This document shows positions 13,649 to 16,697 of a stretch of 16,697 bases of DNA, piece after piece. Positions within the stretch are counted from its first letter, which is position 1, and each line of letters starts with the position of its first letter. Origin of the DNA: Bacillota bacterium (GTDB lineage: Bacteria; Bacillota; Clostridia; Oscillospirales; Oscillospiraceae); contig JAEXWS010000022.1 of NCBI GenBank assembly GCA_023406225.1, positions 1 through 16,697 of the forward strand, in the 5' to 3' direction. Made by a program: the position numbers and the translations under genes. Below the pieces are notes generated by a model. It was not told the DNA's origin and did not search any database. It was given only the letters and a program-made list of their open reading frames with translations.

Positions 13649-15643
13649 ATGAATAATAAAAAACTCTCCCGCCTGCTGGAACCAAACCTGAAGCTGTATT
13701 TCCTCTGCATGGTGCTCTTCGCCCTGGCGGCTGTCCCCGTCAGCCCCCTGCTGGGACTGGCGGAGCTGGCGGCCACGGCGGGACTGTACGTCTACCTTAC
13801 CAAAAGCGGCAAAAAGCGCCGCCAGGGGATCCTGCAATACATCGACAACCTCACCGGCAGCGTGGACACCGCCAGCAAATCCACCCTCATCAACTCGCCC
13901 CTGCCCATCATGGTCTTCCGGCCCGACACCGGCGAGGTCATCTGGAGCAACGAGAACTTCCTCCAGCTGGCGGGGGTGCGGGAGCACCTTTTTGAGATCA
14001 AGGTGGAGGACGCGGTGCCGGACCTCCCGGTGGAGTGGCTGCTGGAGGGCAAGCAGGAGTGCCCGGAGCGGGTGTACATGAACGGCCGCCGCTTCCGGGT
14101 GTACGGCTCCCTGGTCCGGGCCAAGGGCCGGGGCGGCGAGCAGAACCTGGTGGCCACCACCTACTGGGTGGACACCACCGAGGCCGACGAGCTGCGGGAG
14201 AAGTACGAGACCACCCGCCCGGTGCTGGCCATCATGAACGTGGACAACTACGAGGATTTGATGAAGGCTTGCGCGGACACCCAGCGCAGCGCCGTTCTGG
14301 CCCAGATCGACGAAAAGCTGAACAACTGGGCGGCCTGCGGCGGCGGACTGCTGCTCAAGACCGACCGGGACCACTACCTCTTCATCTTTGAGGAGCAGCA
14401 CTATGAGCACTTCGTGGAGGAGAGATTCTCCGTGCTGGACGCCATCCGGGACATCAAGGTGGGCGAGGGGGTGCACCCCACCCTCTCCATCGGCATCGGC
14501 AAGGACGCGGACAGCATGGCGGAGCTTTACAAAAGCGCCAACCTCTCCGTGGAGATGGCCCTCAGCCGGGGCGGCGACCAGGCCGTGGTCCGAAACCGCA
14601 TGGACTTCGAGTTTTACGGCGGCCGCGCCAAGACCACGGAAAAGCGCACCAAGGTCAAGTCCCGGGTCATGGCCAACGCCCTCAGCGAGCTGATCGCGGA
14701 CGCCAGCGAGATCTATGTCATGGGCCACAGCTTCGCGGATATGGACGCGGTGGGCGCGGCGGCGGGCCTTTGCTGCATCGCCCGGAAGCGGGGGAAAAAG
14801 GCCCAGATCGTCATCGACCTGGAGCGCAACGCCGCCCAGGCGGTGCTGGGAAAGCTCCAGGCCCTGCCGGAGTATCACGGCGTGTTCCTTGCGCCCGGCG
14901 AGGCGTTTTTGCAGATGCGCCCCGGGGCGCTGCTGGTGGTGGTGGACACGAACCGCCCCGACATGGTGGAGAGCCAGCAGCTTTTGGAGTCCTGCAACCG
15001 GGTGGCGGTCATCGACCACCACCGCCGCGCCGCCAGCTACATCGAAAACGCGGCCTTCAGCTTCCACGAGCCCTACGCCTCCTCCGCCTCGGAGCTGGTG
15101 ACGGAGCTTCTGCAATATCTGGTGGAGCCCACGGACCTTCTGCGGGCGGAGGCGGAGGCCCTGCTGGCGGGCATCGTGCTGGATACGAAGCACTTCTCCC
15201 TGCGCACCGGCGGCCGCACCTTCGAGGCGGCGGCCTTCCTGCGCCGGGCGGGCGCGGACACGACAGACGTCCAGCGCCTGTTCCAGAACGATCTGGACGA
15301 CATGGTCTCCCGGTACGACATCATCCGCAGGGCGGAGCTGTACCGAGACACGCTGGCCGTCTCCGTGGTCCCCGAGGACGGGGTGGACCGGGTGGCGGCG
15401 GCCCAGGCGGCGGACGAACTGCTGGGGCTCAAGGGCGTGAAGGCGTCCTTCGTGCTCTACCGCCACGGGGCGGACGTGCTGATGTCCGCCCGGTCCCTGG
15501 GGGAGGTCAACGTCCAGGTGATCCTGGAGGCCCTGGGCGGCGGCGGCAATTCCACCACCGCGGGCGGCAAGGTGGAGGGCAGCGACCCGGAGACGGTCCG
15601 GGACCGGCTGCTGGAGGCCATCGAGGATTACTACGAAAAATAA
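13649..15643 (+). CDS. gdpP: cyclic-di-AMP phosphodiesterase GdpP (DHH family)
   Basis: A 664-residue membrane-anchored phosphodiesterase that hydrolyses cyclic-di-AMP to pApA and so affects osmotic balance, cell wall stress and beta-lactam tolerance. Domains in order: two membrane helices (about 15-52), a PAS-like sensor (about 75-160), a degenerate GGDEF (about 185-310, 'TLSIGIGKDAD'), the DHH catalytic domain (about 340-500) and DHHA1 (about 560-650). Catalytic residues visible are His360, Asp364 and Asp366 ('GHSFADMDAVG'), Asp433 ('VVDTNRP'), Asp456-His457-His458, and Asp512. The DHHA1 glycine motif reads GGGGN (Asn634) where many homologues have GGGH. The ATG at 13649 has AAAGGAGA upstream. 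It lies 35 bp before rplI, the common gdpP-rplI arrangement of Bacillota. Confidence 0.96.
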   Translation: MNNKKLSRLLEPNLKLYFLCMVLFALAAVPVSPLLGLAELAATAGLYVYLTKSGKKRRQGILQYIDNLTGSVDTASKSTLINSPLPIMVFRPDTGEVIWSNENFLQLAGVREHLFEIKVEDAVPDLPVEWLLEGKQECPERVYMNGRRFRVYGSLVRAKGRGGEQNLVATTYWVDTTEADELREKYETTRPVLAIMNVDNYEDLMKACADTQRSAVLAQIDEKLNNWAACGGGLLLKTDRDHYLFIFEEQHYEHFVEERFSVLDAIRDIKVGEGVHPTLSIGIGKDADSMAELYKSANLSVEMALSRGGDQAVVRNRMDFEFYGGRAKTTEKRTKVKSRVMANALSELIADASEIYVMGHSFADMDAVGAAAGLCCIARKRGKKAQIVIDLERNAAQAVLGKLQALPEYHGVFLAPGEAFLQMRPGALLVVVDTNRPDMVESQQLLESCNRVAVIDHHRRAASYIENAAFSFHEPYASSASELVTELLQYLVEPTDLLRAEAEALLAGIVLDTKHFSLRTGGRTFEAAAFLRRAGADTTDVQRLFQNDLDDMVSRYDIIRRAELYRDTLAVSVVPEDGVDRVAAAQAADELLGLKGVKASFVLYRHGADVLMSARSLGEVNVQVILEALGGGGNSTTAGGKVEGSDPETVRDRLLEAIEDYYEK

Positions 15644-15678
15644 CTGAAAGAATAGACGGACAGATAGGAGATCGCATG

Positions 15679-16128
15679 ATGAAAGTGATTTTACAGCAGG
15701 ATGTGAAGGGCCAGGGAAAGAAGGGCCAGCTGGTGGAGGTGTCCGAGGGCTACGCCCGGAACTTCCTTCTGCCCCGGAAGCTGGCCATCGCCGCCACGGC
15801 GGACGCCGTGAACACCATGAATTTGAAGGAGAAGGCCCGCCGGGCCGAGGAGGCCCGCCAGAAGGCCGAGGCCGAGGCGGTGGCCGAGAAGCTGAAGGAG
15901 TGCATGGTGAAGCTCACCGCCAAGGCGGGCACGGGGGGACGGCTGTTCGGCGCCGTCACCGCGAAGGAGATCAGCGAGGGCCTGCAAAAGCAGTACGGCG
16001 TGGAGATCCCCAAGCAGAAGCTGGTGCTGGATGAGCCAATCAAGGCCTTCGGCAGCTACCAGATCAAGGCGAAGCTGGGCTTTGAAGTGGCGGGGACCGT
16101 CTACGTCTCCGTTTTCGAGGAGACGTAA
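15679..16128 (+). CDS. rplI: 50S ribosomal protein L9
   Basis: A 149-residue L9, of normal length, that binds 23S rRNA domain V at the base of the L1 stalk region. The N-terminal domain is 'MKVILQQDVKGQGKKGQLVEVSEGYARNFLLP', given here in two parts: the start 'MKVILQQDVKG' and the diagnostic 'GYARNFLLPRKLA'. A long charged helix (about residues 41-75, rich in Lys, Glu, Ala and Arg) links to the C-terminal RNA-binding domain with 'GGRLFGAVTAKEI'. Two adjacent ATG codons exist at 15676 and 15679. GGAG is 8 bases before the second, which also gives the family-standard N-terminus, so I use it. Often dnaB follows in this operon, but here the next 569 bp hold no gene. Confidence 0.96.
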   Translation: MKVILQQDVKGQGKKGQLVEVSEGYARNFLLPRKLAIAATADAVNTMNLKEKARRAEEARQKAEAEAVAEKLKECMVKLTAKAGTGGRLFGAVTAKEISEGLQKQYGVEIPKQKLVLDEPIKAFGSYQIKAKLGFEVAGTVYVSVFEET

Positions 16129-16226
16129 AGGGGGAGCGGGTTCTCCCGTTAGACCCCCGCCGCCGGTGACGCCGGTCACCGGTGAACGCCGCCAAACGCG
16201 GCGGGGGGGGGGCTGCCCGCACGGGG

Positions 16227-16258
16227 GTCCTTCTTTTTCCCGGCCGAAAAAGAAGGAC
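16227..16258. repeat. 13-bp perfect inverted repeat
   Basis: GTCCTTCTTTTTC and GAAAAAGAAGGAC around a 6-nt CCGGCC loop. It is the first long stem after rplI and could stop transcription weakly, but no clean T-run follows. Confidence 0.75.
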
Positions 16259-16272
16259 GAAGAAAAAGGCCT

Positions 16273-16319
16273 GCCCCGGGCCGAAAAAGCCGTGGGACTT
16301 TTTCGGGCTTCCCGGGGGC
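16273..16319. repeat. large two-part hairpin
   Basis: The outer stem GCCCCGGG/CCCGGGGGC and the inner stem CCGAAAAAG/CTTTTTCGG are separated by a 4-nt bulge, with an 8-nt loop. The inner arms echo the GAAAAAG of the neighbouring 16227-16258 repeat. Confidence 0.7.
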
Positions 16320-16420
16320 GGGGGCCTCTGCCCGTGTTTACCGACTGTTTTGCAGGGTTCCAAGAGGCGTTTTGCCACAGAACCACAGGAACGGGGCGCG
16401 CCCGGACGCCCCCTGCTCCT

Positions 16421-16473
16421 CTTTTGCTGCCGCACCGCTCTCTTGCGGAAGCGCCAGGCGGCGGCAGCAAAAG
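16421..16473. repeat. 13-bp inverted repeat with nested hairpin
   Basis: CTTTTGCTGCCGC (16421-16433) and GCGGCAGCAAAAG (16461-16473) are perfect complements. A further CCGC/GCGG hairpin lies inside (16435-16448). Confidence 0.75.
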
Positions 16474-16513
16474 CCGCGCGGAGAGTGTCCGGAACCACTC
16501 TCCCGGAGCAAAA

Positions 16514-16529
16514 GCCGCCAAACGCGGCG
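16514..16529. repeat. 16-bp direct repeat, second copy
   Basis: GCCGCCAAACGCGGCG, identical to 16188-16203. Each copy is itself a small hairpin with a CAAAC loop. Confidence 0.8.
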
Positions 16530-16616
16530 AAAAGCCGAAGCATTCACCGCGTTCCGGCGCGAGCCGGATAAAAGCCGCAGGGTCAGCGCCCAAAGTCTCT
16601 CAGCGGGCACGTGACC

Positions 16617-16646
16617 CCCAAAATGACCCGGAGAGGTCATTTTGGG
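16617..16646. repeat. 12-bp perfect inverted repeat
   Basis: CCCAAAATGACC and GGTCATTTTGGG around a 6-nt CGGAGA loop. Not followed by a T-run on the plus strand. It may border the repeat element. Confidence 0.75.
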
Positions 16647-16697
16647 ACTGCCCTTCAGCGGTTTCTTTTGGACCGTGCACGGCCCGTTTTCTTTGTC

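Larger units (their letters stand above)
16129..16697. repeat. gene-free hairpin-rich repeat region
   Basis: No credible gene. The stretch carries at least seven perfect inverted repeats: 16163-16182 (8 bp), 16187-16203 (6 bp), 16227-16258 (13 bp), 16273-16319 (8- and 9-bp stems with a bulge), 16421-16473 (13 bp), 16480-16503 (8 bp) and 16617-16646 (12 bp). It also has a 16-bp direct repeat and a spaced AAAAGCCG motif. Open frames here differ on every strand and are low-complexity and basic, so I treat them as artefacts. A dispersed mosaic repeat, a structured RNA, or both are possible. Confidence 0.6.

Noticed and set aside
13631..15466. 611-residue open frame antisense to gdpP
   Set aside because: Shadow of a strongly conserved gene; no domain, and no ribosome site that would support it.
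16182..16571. Small basic open frames in the terminal repeat region
   Set aside because: They consist of translated inverted repeats and low-complexity Arg, Pro, Gly and Lys runs, with no ribosome sites. From memory similar artefacts are often predicted in this bacterial group, but I could not check that.
16129..16697. CRISPR array
   Set aside because: The repeats are inverted and of different sequence, without regular repeat-spacer units, and no cas genes are present.

Overview
The window looks like chromosome from a GC-rich, obligately anaerobic Bacillota, most likely an Oscillospiraceae-type gut Clostridium. This is an inference from strong GGAGG-type ribosome sites, many GTG starts, an oxygen-sensitive glycyl radical enzyme with its radical-SAM activase, RNase J, and the cyclic-di-AMP phosphodiesterase GdpP sitting directly before ribosomal protein L9. 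No species can be named from the sequence alone.

Positions 1-4020 (minus strand) hold an accessory catabolic block. A four-gene operon reads right to left: two paralogous DUF5058-type membrane proteins, a third unrelated multi-pass membrane protein, and the first 47 codons of a D-aminoacylase-type amidohydrolase that runs off the left edge. Upstream of it, separated by a terminator, is a single-gene unit for an unusual regulator (sensor-like N-terminus, GGDEF-like domain, C-terminal helix-turn-helix). That regulator is transcribed divergently from a three-gene operon at 4180-7914: a glycyl radical enzyme of unassigned substrate, its activase, and an XRE-cupin regulator. A bidirectional terminator follows, then an independently promoted ACMSD/amidohydrolase-2 family protein (8053-8889). 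Together these look like uptake, deacylation, radical cleavage and hydrolysis or decarboxylation of one unknown substrate. The linkage is inferred from position only.

Positions 9038-16128 are mostly housekeeping. RNase J (minus strand) has a long leader of about 290 nt. It contains an attenuator-like hairpin with U7 near the 5' end and a larger candidate multibranch RNA fold closer to the start codon. Next come a LacI-family repressor and an MFS exporter-like transporter, each preceded by an identical 17-bp element that centres on a LacI-type operator. Then come gdpP and rplI.

Positions 16129-16697 have no credible gene. They are packed with perfect inverted repeats (stems of 6-13 bp) and short direct repeats, and look like a mosaic dispersed repeat or a structured RNA. 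The items most worth following up are the glycyl radical enzyme with its atypical active-site motif, the RNase J leader, and this hairpin array.
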